This document shows positions 1-6,773 of a stretch of 8,149 bases of DNA, piece by piece. Both the position numbers and the translations under genes were made by a program. Where the stretch lies: assembly GCA_023257525.1 (NCBI GenBank), contig JALRCB010000038.1, positions 1-8,149 of the forward strand, given 5' to 3'. Under the pieces are notes generated by a model. That model saw only the letters and a program-made list of their open reading frames with translations, ran no database searches and was not told the origin of the DNA. This DNA is from Candidatus Nanopelagicales bacterium (GTDB lineage: Bacteria; Actinomycetota; Actinomycetes; S36-B12; UBA5976). The number at the start of each line of letters is the position of its first letter. The stretch's first letter is position 1.

Positions 1-1
1 T

Positions 2-706
2 GGTGACACAATTGCTCGCGAAGTCATGGTTCCCCGCACTGAAATGGTGTGGATTGAAACTCATAAAACTTTGCGCCAGGCCATGTCACTTGGACTTCGT
101 TCTGGTTACTCCCGCATTCCTGTTGTGGGAGAGGGCATAGATGACATTGTCGGTGTTGTCTATGTCAAAGACATTGCACGCCGAGTATTTGAGCATCAAG
201 AATCCCAAACCACTGAGCGTGTATCTGACTTAATGCGACCTGCGTTCATGGTTCCCGATAGTCGCAGCGTTGATGAGTTACTGCGCGATATGCAAAGTGC
301 TCGAACTCACCTTGCAGTTTTGGTTGATGAATATGGTGGCACTGCTGGCCTTGTAACAATTGAAGATGTGCTCGAAGAAATTGTTGGAGAAATCGCAGAT
401 GAGCACGATGTGCTTGGGCCTGACGTTGAAGAATTACCAAATGGCGAATACCGAGTCAGCTCAAGACTTCACATTGATGATCTTGCCGAACTTTTGGAGA
501 CCGAGATTCCAGATGAAGGCGTAGACACTGTAGGTGGACTGATGGCTAAGCGCCTAGGGATTGTTCCAATTCCTGGAGCAACAGTTGACATCGACAACTG
601 GACGCTGACGGCAGAATCTACGGCCGGCCGCCGCCATCGAATCGATACCGTAGTCATTTCTCGAGACACTTTTATTGCTGACGTTGAAGAAGAGTCAAAT
701 GAGTAA
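2..706 (+). CDS. CorC/HlyC-family CBS-domain protein, C-terminal part (5' end outside window)
   Basis: The reading frame is open from base 2, before the first ATG at 26, so this is the C-terminal 234 residues or so of a longer protein. The visible start, GDTIAREVMVPRTEM, is the signature linker after the membrane DUF21/CNNM domain in the HlyC/CorC family. Two CBS domains follow (about residues 9-70 and 75-130), the second with the typical VDEYGGTAGLVTIEDVLEEI stretch. A CorC_HlyC transporter-associated domain (about 145-225) ends the protein. The missing N-terminus would carry the membrane segments. The family is linked to Mg2+/divalent cation efflux, but the old haemolysin label is not evidence of toxicity. 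It is the first gene of the run leading to era, the place this family usually takes in Actinobacteria (Rv2366c in M. tuberculosis, from memory). The next gene starts inside its last codons. Confidence 0.93.
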   Translation, partial: GDTIAREVMVPRTEMVWIETHKTLRQAMSLGLRSGYSRIPVVGEGIDDIVGVVYVKDIARRVFEHQESQTTERVSDLMRPAFMVPDSRSVDELLRDMQSARTHLAVLVDEYGGTAGLVTIEDVLEEIVGEIADEHDVLGPDVEELPNGEYRVSSRLHIDDLAELLETEIPDEGVDTVGGLMAKRLGIVPIPGATVDIDNWTLTAESTAGRRHRIDTVVISRDTFIADVEEESNE

Positions 707-1043
707 TTGGAATCCAGAAGACGACAAACTCGCAGTACTGGCTAAGGGTGCACGCTCTCGCGTGCAAGCCAAAGTGGGAGCAGCTCTTCGCGATGAAACA
801 GGCAGGACTTATGCCAGCGCTGAAGTTGAAGTTGGATCGTTGAAGTTATCCGCTGTGGAAATGGTTGTGGCCCAAGCAGTTGCCTCTGGCTCAACGGGCG
901 TTGAGTCAGTTGTGGTCTCACCCAAAGCTCAAATCAATGTTTCTGATTCTGATCTTGAGTTGGTTCGTACTTTTGCTGGCGCGGGTGTCCCAATCTATGT
1001 AATTGATGAAACCGGCAACCCTGTTGATACTCGATTAACGTGA
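699..1043 (+). CDS. Cytidine-deaminase-fold protein lacking zinc ligands
   Basis: A protein of 114 residues. I chose the ATG at 699 because it overlaps the upstream stop by 8 bases, has purine-rich GAAGAAGAG at 685-693 as a possible ribosome site, and gives MSNWNPEDDKL, which matches how actinobacterial relatives begin. The pattern GAALRDETGRTYASAEVEV, then LSAVEMVVAQAVASG, then VESVVVSP, follows the order of the cytidine deaminase fold. True enzymes have a C/H-A-E motif and a PCxxC motif for zinc. Here the first is LSAVE and the second is SPKAQINV, and the whole protein contains no cysteine and no histidine. It therefore cannot use the known zinc chemistry, and deaminase activity should not be inferred. 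The family sits between corC-like and era genes in many Actinobacteria (Rv2365c-type, from memory), which points to a conserved non-catalytic role. Its function is unknown. Confidence 0.85.
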   Translation: MSNWNPEDDKLAVLAKGARSRVQAKVGAALRDETGRTYASAEVEVGSLKLSAVEMVVAQAVASGSTGVESVVVSPKAQINVSDSDLELVRTFAGAGVPIYVIDETGNPVDTRLT

Positions 1044-1987
1044 CAAAGGCGAGCTCAATCTCTACGGCAAGACATGCTTCACCTAAAAACGGTCGACAAC
1101 TAGCTGTTGTCTCGGTTTTACTGGCATGTGTTCTGTTTAGTACCAGTGCAACAGGTAGAGCATATTTAGATTTTCCGGGTAGCAGTATTTCCGTTGGAGC
1201 TTGGCGAGTATTCCTTGGCGGAATTGGGTTAGCTGCGTATGCAGCAATTCGATATGGAACTTCAGGGTTACGAAGGCTAGTAAAGATTCCAATTGTTTGG
1301 GTAATGGCCTTGGCAGTTTTGGCTTACCAAATTTCTTTCTTTATCGGAGCGGCCCGCATCGGCGTTGCGATGGGAACTCTTGGAGCGCTTGCAACAGCGC
1401 CGTTTTTTGCTGGGGTGCTGGGTTGGATTGTCGGAACTGGAAAGCCAACAGCAGTCTGGGCGGTCTCGACAGCTTTGGGAGTTGTTGGGCTAGCACTCAT
1501 AACCGGGGTTAGCGAAGTCCGTGACAATCTAGGATTCTTCGCAGTTTTCATTTCTGGCGTTATGTATGCAGTCTTTACAGTATTTGGAGTTCGCCTTACT
1601 CAAACACATGATGTTACTGGCGCCGAAGTGCTTGGTGCAGCCTTTGGAATTGGGGCAGTTCTGTCGCTTCCAATTGTGTTATTCACAAGTGCTTGGATAA
1701 ACAGCGCGCTGTTGGTTGGGTTTGTGCTTTACATCGGACTGGCAACCACAGCCCTTGGTTATATTTTGTTCGGAAATGGGTTAACCCATTTAAGTCCAGG
1801 AACAGTTTCAACCCTGACGTTGGCCGAACCGGTACTCGCAACTCTGATGGGTGTTTACATCTTGGGCGAAGCAATGAATCTGCGCGGCTGGATTGGCTGC
1901 GCCGTAATCATTGGGGCACTAGCTTTACTGGGTATCGTTGAATCACGTACCCCAACTAAATCAAATCTGGAGACGTCAAATGCGTAG
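1040..1987 (+). CDS. EamA/DMT-superfamily transporter
   Basis: A protein of 315 residues with about ten hydrophobic segments arranged as two EamA repeats (roughly residues 20-150 and 160-300), the usual size and layout of drug/metabolite transporter superfamily permeases in the inner membrane. Segments such as QLAVVSVLLACVLFSTSATG near the N-terminus and GCAVIIGALALLGIVES near the end support this. The substrate cannot be read from the sequence. The start is taken as GTG at 1040, whose last two bases belong to the TGA stop of the preceding gene (4-base overlap). I see no Shine-Dalgarno sequence and no early in-frame ATG, so translation probably depends on coupling. Its 3' end overlaps the era start by 8 bases. 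A DMT gene inside the corC-era run is not part of the arrangement I remember from other Actinobacteria and may be a lineage-specific insertion. Confidence 0.88.
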   Translation: MTKASSISTARHASPKNGRQLAVVSVLLACVLFSTSATGRAYLDFPGSSISVGAWRVFLGGIGLAAYAAIRYGTSGLRRLVKIPIVWVMALAVLAYQISFFIGAARIGVAMGTLGALATAPFFAGVLGWIVGTGKPTAVWAVSTALGVVGLALITGVSEVRDNLGFFAVFISGVMYAVFTVFGVRLTQTHDVTGAEVLGAAFGIGAVLSLPIVLFTSAWINSALLVGFVLYIGLATTALGYILFGNGLTHLSPGTVSTLTLAEPVLATLMGVYILGEAMNLRGWIGCAVIIGALALLGIVESRTPTKSNLETSNA

Positions 1988-2888
1988 TGGTTTTGCTTGC
2001 ATTGTGGGCCGTCCAAATGTTGGAAAGTCGACTTTAACGAATGCCCTAGTTGGACAAAAAGTTGCAATAACTTCGGATCGTCCGCAAACTACGCGCCACA
2101 CAATTCGCGGCATTGTCACAAAGCCCGAAGGTCAATTGATTTTGATCGACACTCCTGGCGTGCATAAACCACGAACTCTGTTAGGTGAAAGACTCAATGC
2201 TTTAGTTTCAGATACTTGGTCTGAAGTTGATGTCGTTGTTATGTGTTTTCCAGCCAACGAGGCAATCGGTCCTGGCGATCGCTTTATTGCTGAGCAGATC
2301 GCAACGATTCCTCGGGTTAAGAAAGTTGCTGTTGTTACGAAGATTGATACGACTGACAAGCAGGCCGTTGGCGAGCAACTTTTAGCGGTTCAAAAACTAG
2401 GTCAAGAAATTGGTATTGACTGGGCTGAACTAGTTCCAGTTTCTGCAGTTGCTGACAATCAGGTTGATCTTCTAAGTGACCTACTTATGGAAATGCTGCC
2501 AGAGGGTCAGATCCTTTACCCAGACGGTGAGCTCACAGATGAGCCAGAGCTAATCATGATCGCTGAATTGATTCGCGAGTGTGCGCTTGAAGGCGTTCAT
2601 GATGAGTTACCACACTCAATTGCTGTGGTAATCGACGAGATGGCAATGCGGGCAGATCGCGCTGAAGATAAGCCATTAATGGATATCTTCGCTCTAATTT
2701 ATGTTGAGCGCGAGAGCCAAAAACATATTGTTATTGGAAAGGGTGGCAGTCGCTTAAAGGAAGTCGGCACCGAAGCTCGAATTGCAATTAGCAAAATGCT
2801 TGGAGTTCCGGTTTACCTTGATATTCGCGTCAAGATTGCTAAGGACTGGCAGCGCGATCCTAAGCAATTATCTAGATTAGGTTTCTAG
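1980..2888 (+). CDS. era: GTPase Era
   Basis: A ribosome-associated GTPase needed for maturation of 16S rRNA and assembly of the small subunit. The 302 residues match the usual length of about 300. The G domain shows G1 GRPNVGKST (residues 10-18), G2 around TTRH (37-40), G3 DTPG (57-60), G4 TKID (120-123) and G5 SAV (155-157). A C-terminal KH RNA-binding domain carries HIVIGKGG (249-256) and ends in the typical LSRLGF. The ATG at 1980 was chosen over the in-frame ATG at 1938 because GGAGA (1969-1973) lies six bases upstream and the protein then begins MRSGFACIVGRPNVG like other Era proteins. The start overlaps the transporter stop by 8 bases. Its TAG stop interlocks with the stop of the convergent AI-2E-type gene. 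Confidence 0.97.
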   Translation: MRSGFACIVGRPNVGKSTLTNALVGQKVAITSDRPQTTRHTIRGIVTKPEGQLILIDTPGVHKPRTLLGERLNALVSDTWSEVDVVVMCFPANEAIGPGDRFIAEQIATIPRVKKVAVVTKIDTTDKQAVGEQLLAVQKLGQEIGIDWAELVPVSAVADNQVDLLSDLLMEMLPEGQILYPDGELTDEPELIMIAELIRECALEGVHDELPHSIAVVIDEMAMRADRAEDKPLMDIFALIYVERESQKHIVIGKGGSRLKEVGTEARIAISKMLGVPVYLDIRVKIAKDWQRDPKQLSRLGF

Positions 2889-4000
2889 CTTTTCTTGCCC
2901 TGCGCTTTTTCAATTTCAGCTAACTCTGGAATTAACTCATAACGCTTGCCATAGGTATCAAGCAAAGCAACTAATGCTGCGGCCACCGGGACAGAAACGA
3001 TAGCTCCAACTGCGCCAAACAAATTGGCAAACACAATTACGGAACCAAATGCAACCGCTGGATGTATGTCCATGGTGATTTTACTTAACCTCGGGGAGAG
3101 CAAGTAATTCTCAATCTGCTGATATACCGAAGCGAAGATGATGATGAAGACTGCATCCATCGGGTTATTGAATACCGCAAAAATCACGGGTATGAATATT
3201 CCGATGTAGGTACCTACCGTTGGGATGAATTGACTTGTAATGCCGGTAATCAAACCCAGAGGCAACCAATACGGCAAACCGATTGAAGCAAAGAAGATTG
3301 AGTGAGCTGTTGCAGATGCAAGTGCTAAAAGCAACTTAGAAACTACAAAGCCACCGGTTTTCTTTACCGTAATATCCCAAGTCGTCACGATTACTTTCTG
3401 TGCACTCGGCTTCATGAGTGCGCCGATCTGCCGCTTTATGCGAGGCGCATCTGCCGATAAATAAAATGAGAATAAGGCCAGGGTGAGTAGTTGAAATAAT
3501 CCACCAACAATTCCCGACAAAATGCCGACAAAGCCGCCGGCAAAATTACTTGCCCAGTCAGCTATTTGAGCGGGTTGAATATTCAGTTGATTTATCAAAG
3601 TATCTGCATCTAGGTTTTGATTAAATGTTGTATTGATCCATTTCGTTACATCAGTAACTAAATTTGGTAAATCTGAGATCAGTGAAGATGCCTGCGCAAA
3701 GAGAATGCCACCAAATAGGGCGATAAATGCTGCTGCAATAATCGTGATTCCCAGCATCGTTACTCCGGTTGCTCCACCTCGCTTCATGCCTCGAGCGGAA
3801 AGGGCAGAAACTCCGGGTTCCATGGCGACTGCAAACAATAGGGCCAGGAGCAGCAACAGAATGAAACTTATGTTTTGTTGAAAAACCCACAGGCCTAACA
3901 ACGCGGCTGAGGTGAAAAGAATTACGGTACGAAAGACCCATTTAATAGATGCTTTGTCGAATCCCGTTACCCGAATTGGTTCATTAGGTGGAGTAGTCAT
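2885..4000 (-). CDS. AI-2E-family transporter-like membrane protein
   Basis: A protein of 371 residues, within the usual 340-400 for the AI-2E (TqsA/PerM-like, formerly UPF0118) family. Features seen are two N-terminal membrane segments (about residues 25-60, with NISFILLLLLALLF), a third around 80-105, a soluble stretch at about 110-160, and a C-terminal group of membrane segments including IGIFIPVIFAVF and the family-typical FGAVGAIVSVPVAAALVALL near residue 340. The name comes from one E. coli member implicated in autoinducer-2 export. Other members act in ion/proton antiport, so the substrate is not assigned. The gene stands alone on the minus strand, convergent with era and divergent from recO with 53 bp between start codons. 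Its stop overlaps the era stop by four bases. The tail AEIEKAQGKKS is charged and probably cytoplasmic. Confidence 0.9.
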   Translation of the reverse strand: MTTPPNEPIRVTGFDKASIKWVFRTVILFTSAALLGLWVFQQNISFILLLLLALLFAVAMEPGVSALSARGMKRGGATGVTMLGITIIAAAFIALFGGILFAQASSLISDLPNLVTDVTKWINTTFNQNLDADTLINQLNIQPAQIADWASNFAGGFVGILSGIVGGLFQLLTLALFSFYLSADAPRIKRQIGALMKPSAQKVIVTTWDITVKKTGGFVVSKLLLALASATAHSIFFASIGLPYWLPLGLITGITSQFIPTVGTYIGIFIPVIFAVFNNPMDAVFIIIFASVYQQIENYLLSPRLSKITMDIHPAVAFGSVIVFANLFGAVGAIVSVPVAAALVALLDTYGKRYELIPELAEIEKAQGKKS

Positions 4001-4006
4001 AAAAAG

Positions 4007-4012
4007 AGGTTA
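4007..4012 (-). promoter_or_regulatory. Possible -10 element for a leaderless AI-2E-type gene transcript
   Basis: On the minus strand, TAACCT ends six bases before the ATG at 4000, fitting TAnnnT and the spacing of leaderless starts. No good -35 is visible, and there is no normally spaced Shine-Dalgarno sequence, since AGG lies about 13 bases from the start. Tentative. Confidence 0.3.
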
Positions 4013-4029
4013 CCTGACCAACACTTCAC

Positions 4030-4049
4030 CTATGGGCGTGACACCATAG
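4030..4049. repeat. Inverted repeat in the AI-2E/recO divergent spacer
   Basis: CTATGG (4030-4035) and CCATAG (4044-4049) are exact reverse complements eight bases apart. A further CCTATG at 4051-4056 overlaps the recO start codon and repeats the first arm. Such a cluster within a 53-base divergent spacer could be an operator, but six-base arms can arise by chance. Confidence 0.3.
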
Positions 4050-4053
4050 ACCT

Positions 4054-4791
4054 ATGCCTAGTTATCGCGCCGAAGCAATCGTTTTGCGCACACATAAGTT
4101 GGGCGAAGCGGATCGAATCATCACACTCTTGACCCGTGAACGAGGAAAGATTCGAGCTGTTGCTAAAGGAGTTCGACGGACAAAAAGTAAGTTTGGCGCT
4201 CGTTTGGAACCGTTTAGTCGCGTTGATTTATTGGTATTCGAAGGCAAGAGCCTCGACATCATCACGCAAGCTGAGTCGCTAAATGCTTATGGCCAAGACT
4301 TAGCTCTTGACTACTCACTATGGACTGCAGGGCAAACGATGTTAGAGACGGCAGATCGTCTCACATCAGAAGAATCGATTTCAGCAGAGGCGCAATACTT
4401 GCTGTTGGTTGGAGCGCTTAGAACTTTGGTATCCGGAGAACATGCTTCCAGCTTGGTTTTGGATGCTTATCTACTTCGGTCACTTTCCATGGCCGGATAT
4501 TCTCCAACACTTAACGCTTGTGTGATTTGTGGAGTCGCAGGAACCCAACCTTTCTTCCATGTATCCACTGGTGGCGCATTATGCGTAGAGCATCGAGTAC
4601 CTGGAAGCGTGGCTCCTCGGCCAGAGTCGTTCGAGTTAATGCAAGCGCTAATGACAGGGGACTGGGAAGCGGCCGATATCTCTCTAGCCAAAGACCGTAG
4701 CGAGGTATCTGGCATTGTGGCCGCGTATGTGCAATGGCATTTAGAGCGGGGCCTGCGATCATTGCCGTTAGTTGATCGGCAAGCCACTTGA
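4054..4791 (+). CDS. recO: DNA repair protein RecO
   Basis: RecO acts with RecF and RecR to load RecA onto SSB-coated single-stranded DNA during gap repair and recombination. The protein has 245 residues, typical of the family. The N-terminal OB fold is clear in MPSYRAEAIVLRTHKLGEAD, followed by ITLLTRERGKIRAVAKGVRR, the usual RecO opening. A zinc-finger-like element lies at C156-x2-C159-x17-C177-x2-H180, with histidine as the last probable ligand. The rest is the helical domain. No Shine-Dalgarno sequence is evident before ATG 4054, but homologues begin the same way, with a short MxxYRxEAIVLR stretch. It is followed after 18 bases by uppS, its normal neighbour in Actinobacteria, so the two are probably cotranscribed. 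Confidence 0.95.
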   Translation: MPSYRAEAIVLRTHKLGEADRIITLLTRERGKIRAVAKGVRRTKSKFGARLEPFSRVDLLVFEGKSLDIITQAESLNAYGQDLALDYSLWTAGQTMLETADRLTSEESISAEAQYLLLVGALRTLVSGEHASSLVLDAYLLRSLSMAGYSPTLNACVICGVAGTQPFFHVSTGGALCVEHRVPGSVAPRPESFELMQALMTGDWEAADISLAKDRSEVSGIVAAYVQWHLERGLRSLPLVDRQAT

Positions 4792-4809
4792 TCATGAAAG
4801 ACTTAAACC

Positions 4810-5589
4810 ATGTTGCTTAACCCACCGCCACATTCTTCCGGGGTTAAGCCACCAAAGATTCAGCCTGACTTAATTCCAAATCACATTGCAGTCGTAATGG
4901 ATGGCAATGGCAGGTGGGCCAAAGAGCGGGGGCTACCTCGAACTGCTGGACATGAAGCTGGCGAAGCGAGCTTGATGGACTGCATCTATGGCTCATTGGA
5001 GCTTGGGGTTAATTGGTTGTCTGCTTACGCATTTTCAACCGAAAACTGGCGACGATCTCCAGAAGAAGTTCGATTCTTAATGAACTTCAATCGCGACGTC
5101 ATTCGCAGACGCCGTGACGAAATGAATGACATGGGAGTACGCATCCGCTGGGCCGGTAGACGACCAAAGCTTTGGCGTTCGGTAATTGAAGAACTAGAGG
5201 CCTGCGAGAAGTTAACTGCAAAGAATTCAAAGCTAACGGTGACGATGTGCGTTAACTATGGGGGACGAGCTGAGATTGTTGATGCGGTTTCATCGATTGC
5301 GCAGCAAGTTGCCGATGGAAAAATTGATCCCAAGAAAGTCACCGAGAAAACCATTAAGAAATATCTTGATGAGCCAGATATGCCCGATGTAGATCTGTTT
5401 GTTAGATCAAGTGGGGAACAGCGACTAAGTAATTTCTTACTATGGCAAAGCGCTTATTCGGAATTTGTCTTCTTACCAACGCTTTGGCCAGACTTTGATC
5501 GCCGCCATTTATGGCATGCCTGTGAAATTTACGCCTCGCGGGATCGTCGCTATGGGGGAGCGGTACCTAATCCACTTCCGAAGGATTAG
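4810..5589 (+). CDS. uppS: Isoprenyl transferase (polyprenyl diphosphate synthase, UppS type)
   Basis: A cis-prenyltransferase that condenses isopentenyl diphosphate units onto an allylic primer, producing the long-chain lipid carrier used for peptidoglycan and other wall polymers. The 259 residues contain the diagnostic motifs: MDGNGRWA (30-37, with catalytic Asp31), AFSTENWRRS (74-83), NYGGR (149-153), SGEQRLSNFLLWQ (201-213) and DRRYGG (245-250). The N-terminal PPHSSGVKPPKIQPDLIP resembles the extension of long-chain actinobacterial enzymes of the Rv2361c type. Product chain length cannot be read from this alone. The ATG at 4810 is the only reasonable start, since TAA lies two codons upstream in frame. 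GAAAG at 4796-4800 may serve as ribosome site. Its TAG stop shares bases with the stop of the convergent zur gene. Confidence 0.96.
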   Translation: MLLNPPPHSSGVKPPKIQPDLIPNHIAVVMDGNGRWAKERGLPRTAGHEAGEASLMDCIYGSLELGVNWLSAYAFSTENWRRSPEEVRFLMNFNRDVIRRRRDEMNDMGVRIRWAGRRPKLWRSVIEELEACEKLTAKNSKLTVTMCVNYGGRAEIVDAVSSIAQQVADGKIDPKKVTEKTIKKYLDEPDMPDVDLFVRSSGEQRLSNFLLWQSAYSEFVFLPTLWPDFDRRHLWHACEIYASRDRRYGGAVPNPLPKD

Positions 5590-5975
5590 TCGTTCTTGCA
5601 AGATCGGCAGATGCCAGTTATTTCAAGCGTGTGGGTGATTTCGGTAAAACCGTTATCTATGCCAACTTGCTTAGCCCAAACTTCTAAAGCTTCGCCCGTT
5701 ATCTCAATGGCAAGTCCACATTGCTTACAAGTTAGATGATGATGGTGATTGGCACTGCAAAGTCGATATTGCGATTCACCGTCAGAACCAATAATCATGT
5801 CAACGTCTCGCACCTCAAACATCTCAGTCAGGTTGCGATACACCGTTGATAGTCCAATGGTTTCGCCGTTTGCGGTTAAGAGTGCATGTATTTCTTGGGC
5901 GCTGCGAAAGTTTTCCTGTGAAGCCAGAGCTTCAGTGATTGCTTTGCGCTGTTTTGTTAAGCGTTGAGTAGCCAT
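5586..5975 (-). CDS. zur: Zinc uptake regulator Zur (Fur family)
   Basis: A 129-residue Fur-family repressor with an N-terminal winged helix (recognition region GLSTVYRNLT, 41-50) and a C-terminal dimerisation/metal domain. Aligned with the M. tuberculosis FurB/Zur ligands as I remember them (D62, C76, H81, H83; C86, C89, C126, C129; H80, H82, E101, H118), every position is present here with a constant offset of three: D59, C73, H78, H80; C83, C86, C123, C126; H77, H79, E98, H115. That makes zinc sensing far more likely than iron, manganese or peroxide sensing. It begins two bases after the ZIP permease stop, so it is the second gene of a minus-strand zinc operon and probably represses its own transcription through the operators at 6727-6776. 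GGG in the preceding gene's last codons is only a weak ribosome site, suggesting coupled translation. Confidence 0.93.
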   Translation of the reverse strand: MATQRLTKQRKAITEALASQENFRSAQEIHALLTANGETIGLSTVYRNLTEMFEVRDVDMIIGSDGESQYRLCSANHHHHLTCKQCGLAIEITGEALEVWAKQVGIDNGFTEITHTLEITGICRSCKND

Positions 5976-5977
5976 GT

Positions 5978-6715
5978 TTACCCATGAACCCAGGTCACGA
6001 TGAAGAACATAATCAGTACGCCTGTGATAGTTGCGAGCAAAGTTAATCGTGATGGCTTGTTGCTATGCGCCTCAGGCAAAATGTGTGAGGTAGCCAGGTA
6101 AATCAAGAAACCAGCGAACAGTGCTAGGTACAGGCCAAGGAAGTTATCATTTACAACAATTCTGGCGCCCAAGTACGCACCCGATATTCTGGCAACACCG
6201 TCTGCGATCAAGAGCATTACGGCACGCTTTTGCCACTTTCCGGAAGAGATCAACATCGAAACAGTGTTCAAGCCATCTGTAAATGCATGTGCAATTACGG
6301 CAATAGCAACGATCCATCCCAGTGAAGTACTCACTTGGAATGCGATACCAATTGCAAGTCCATCAAGGAATACGTGAATGACCATCGCTGAGGCAGCAAT
6401 AACACCAGTTGTGTTGTGTGAATGCTCGTGTGAATTGCTGTACTTGGAGTCATGTGGTTCGTGCGCACCGGAATAACGTTCCAAAATGTGTAGAGCTAGG
6501 AAGCCAGCAACGAACATGACCATGACGGCTGGAACGTGGCCAATTTCCATGGTACTTAGTTCGAATACTTCGGGAATTAAGTCAAAAGAAACCAATCCAA
6601 GGAGTAAACCAGCACTTAGTCCAAGGACCAGGTGCATTCGTTTGCCTGCCCGCAAGGCAAGATACCCGCCAAGAAATGTAGCAAGCACGGTACTGAGAGC
6701 CACTAATACAGCCAT
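5978..6715 (-). CDS. ZIP-family zinc permease
   Basis: A 245-residue membrane protein with about eight hydrophobic segments, the size of bacterial ZIP (ZupT/GufA-like) importers of Zn2+ and related divalent metals. The two metal-site helices are visible as HVFLDG (H114, D118) and HAFTDG (H143, D147). A histidine-rich loop between helices 3 and 4 (about 85-100: H85, H88, H96, H98, H100) is the usual cytoplasmic metal-binding loop. HILPEAH (211-217) adds further possible ligands. The ATG at 6715 is chosen over the in-frame ATG at 6745 because AAAGGAG lies five bases upstream and because the predicted transcript begins near 6738, after the longer start. It is cotranscribed with zur, and the Zur-like operators over its promoter support zinc import rather than another metal. 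Helix 4 has Asp where many family members have Pro-Glu-Gly. Confidence 0.92.
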   Translation of the reverse strand: MAVLVALSTVLATFLGGYLALRAGKRMHLVLGLSAGLLLGLVSFDLIPEVFELSTMEIGHVPAVMVMFVAGFLALHILERYSGAHEPHDSKYSNSHEHSHNTTGVIAASAMVIHVFLDGLAIGIAFQVSTSLGWIVAIAVIAHAFTDGLNTVSMLISSGKWQKRAVMLLIADGVARISGAYLGARIVVNDNFLGLYLALFAGFLIYLATSHILPEAHSNKPSRLTLLATITGVLIMFFIVTWVHG

Positions 6716-6720
6716 TAAAA

Positions 6721-6727
6721 CTCCTTT
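6721..6727 (-). promoter_or_regulatory. Shine-Dalgarno sequence of the ZIP permease
   Basis: AAAGGAG on the minus strand, five bases before the ATG at 6715. It is the strongest ribosome site in the window and decides the start of the permease. Its first base is also the last base of the perfect palindrome at 6727-6747. Confidence 0.85.
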
Positions 6728-6747
6728 ATTGGGAACAGTTCCCAATA
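6727..6747. promoter_or_regulatory. Perfect 10-1-10 palindrome, promoter-proximal operator (probable Zur box)
   Basis: Arms TATTGGGAAC and GTTCCCAATA are exact reverse complements around a single A at 6737. The palindrome covers the downstream half of the minus-strand -10 element and the expected transcription start, so a bound repressor would block initiation. It shares 15 of 21 positions with the second box at 6755-6775, in the same orientation, which suggests that the same protein binds both. The central AACAGTT departs from the AATGATT core of known Zur sites. A different regulator remains possible. Confidence 0.7.
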
Positions 6748-6773
6748 GTAAACTTAATGGGAATGATTGTCAA
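6745..6773 (-). promoter_or_regulatory. Promoter of the ZIP-zur operon
   Basis: Read on the minus strand, TTGACA (6773-6768) and TACTAT (6750-6745) are separated by exactly 17 bases. The -35 is a perfect housekeeping-sigma consensus and the -10 fits TAnnnT. Transcription should begin near 6738, leaving a leader of roughly 23 bases with the AAAGGAG ribosome site. Both palindromes overlap it, as expected for a repressed promoter. Confidence 0.8.

Noticed and set aside
1201..1941. Additional plus-strand open frames inside the EamA transporter
   Set aside because: The translations are rich in Trp, Cys, Ser and Arg with no membrane or domain pattern, while the transporter frame is coherent throughout.
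2870..2900. A bidirectional terminator between era and the AI-2E-type gene
   Set aside because: The stop codons overlap, and I see no stable hairpin with a T-run at the junction.
4467..4795. Long open frames on the minus strand across the 3' half of recO
   Set aside because: They lie antisense to a clearly recognised gene, have no recognisable domains and read as reverse-frame shadows.
4794..4820. ATG at 4794 as the uppS start
   Set aside because: It is in another frame and reaches a TAA after eight codons. The UppS frame begins at 4810.
5586..5975. Assignment as iron regulator Fur or peroxide regulator PerR
   Set aside because: All twelve ligand positions of M. tuberculosis FurB/Zur that I recall are present at a constant offset, and the gene is cotranscribed with a ZIP permease.
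6727..6747. The perfect palindrome read as an intrinsic terminator
   Set aside because: It is followed by no T-run on either strand and lies at a promoter between divergent genes, not after a gene end.
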